Shown in pieces: positions 63,684 through 64,000 of a DNA stretch of 64,000 bases. The position numbers and the translations under genes are program-made. The stretch lies in the NCBI RefSeq assembly GCF_029504655.1, contig NZ_JAQFIL010000001.1, forward strand, positions 4,779,001 to 4,843,000. The letters run 5' to 3'. Within the stretch, counting starts at the first letter, position 1. Each line of letters starts with the position of its first letter. Origin of the DNA: Catalinimonas alkaloidigena (lineage in GTDB: Bacteria > Bacteroidota > Bacteroidia > Cytophagales > Cyclobacteriaceae). Under the pieces are notes generated by a model. The model was not told the origin of the DNA, did not search any database, and saw only the letters and a list, made by a program, of their open reading frames with translations.

Positions 63684-64000
63684 GCCCCACTTTTGATTGA
63701 ACGTCAAAAAAATTTACCAGGCGTTTTGCACCGGGTAAGCCTAAACCCAAGCTTTTTCCTGTTGAGAAACCGTCTTGCATTGCTTTGTTTACATCTGCTA
63801 TGCCTGGTCCAGAGTCTTCAAAAATCACTTTTATTCCTGTCTGCAGTCGCTCAGATACAACCTCTATGGTTGCTTTTCCTTCTCCTGCATAGGCTAATAT
63901 ATTTCGAGCAAGCTCACTAGAAGCCGTAATCAATTTGGTCTGATTGACAACACTCATGCCTATCTTTTGAGCATACTCCCGCAACCGCTGCCGAAACAAC
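63646..64000 (-). CDS. rsbT: RsbT-like serine kinase (5' end outside the window)
   Basis: At least 117 residues; the frame stays open to the right edge and the TTG at 63999 is probably not the true start, since RsbT is about 130 long. GHKL ATPase: TKLITASSELARNILAYAG (N box with the Asn), VIFEDSGPGI (G1), GKSLGLGLPGAKRLV (G2) and VQSKVGHGTTVTI. RsbT phosphorylates RsbS/RsbR in stressosomes. So rsbR/rsbS homologues probably lie just beyond the edge. Confidence 0.85.
   Translation of the reverse strand, partial: LFRQRLREYAQKIGMSVVNQTKLITASSELARNILAYAGEGKATIEVVSERLQTGIKVIFEDSGPGIADVNKAMQDGFSTGKSLGLGLPGAKRLVNFFDVQSKVGHGTTVTIIRWKR

Noticed and set aside
1..64000. CRISPR arrays, prophage genes and rRNA
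   Set aside because: No regularly spaced repeats, no phage structural genes apart from the T6SS parts, and no rRNA-like segments were seen. The contractile genes are T6SS because clpV, tssK and Hcp are present and no capsid or terminase genes are.

Overview
The window comes from a Bacteroidota genome, most likely a marine or otherwise polysaccharide-degrading member of the Cytophagales-type lineages. Support: the end of a protein with a type IX secretion sorting domain at the left edge, a SusC/SusD pair under ECF-sigma/FecR control, a Bacteroidota-type T6SS (TssD-type Hcp, LuxR-type HTH regulator) and weak Shine-Dalgarno sequences throughout. All names are from reading motifs by eye; no database search was run.

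Layout. (1) 0.2-8.0 kb: a Ser/Thr phosphorylation island with a membrane kinase, a divergent operon of an FHA-TM-trypsin-like protease, a secreted protein that may be its inactive paralogue, a membrane PP2C phosphatase, a zinc-ribbon double-FHA protein and a kinase-FHA fusion. (2) 8.0-22.2 kb, opposite strand: T6SS genes tssH(clpV), an HNH-like gene, tssB, tssC, tssD, vgrG, an orphan gene, tssE, tssF, tssG, tssK, PAAR and a candidate effector, with a LuxR-type regulator upstream. No membrane-complex gene (tssJ/L/M, or the Bacteroidota tssN-R set) and no tssA is recognisable here. (3) 22.4-35.5 kb: a fucan-type polysaccharide utilisation locus (ECF sigma, FecR, SusC, SusD, GH29, a decayed esterase/sulfatase remnant, GH95) split by a fresh ISAs1-family insertion with a perfect 9-bp target duplication. 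(4) 36.3-47.6 kb: a sulfane-sulfur/thiosulfate cluster with rhodaneses, a peroxiredoxin, two CstB-like persulfide dioxygenase-sulfurtransferases, TsdA-like thiosulfate dehydrogenase, YeeE/YedE-type transporters, a porin, SulP and a Crp/Fnr regulator. Five operon starts here carry the same palindrome, GTAAC-N4-GTTAC or a one-mismatch version, 53-62 bp before the start codon, which I read as the operator of that regulator.

(5) 47.8-55.9 kb: housekeeping genes (coaX, an FKBP isomerase, clpC, a WbqC-like gene, tsaC, mltG, a thioesterase, tRNA-Ser). (6) 56.5-57.8 kb: a degenerate IS982-type element that has cut off the N-terminus of a conserved secreted-protein domain. (7) 58-64 kb: a Na+/H+ antiporter, a decayed histidine kinase, a CheY-like regulator and an RsbT / RsbX-like phosphatase / histidine kinase signalling module that runs off the right edge.

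Notable themes: several genes are broken by single-base indels (rhodanese, porin, histidine kinase, transposase, sulfatase remnant), so either this strain is losing accessory functions or the assembly has residual indels. The most interesting items are the GTAAC-N4-GTTAC regulon, the T6SS without a visible membrane complex beside a protease-bearing phospho-signalling island, and the esterase-sulfatase deletion remnant inside the fucan locus.
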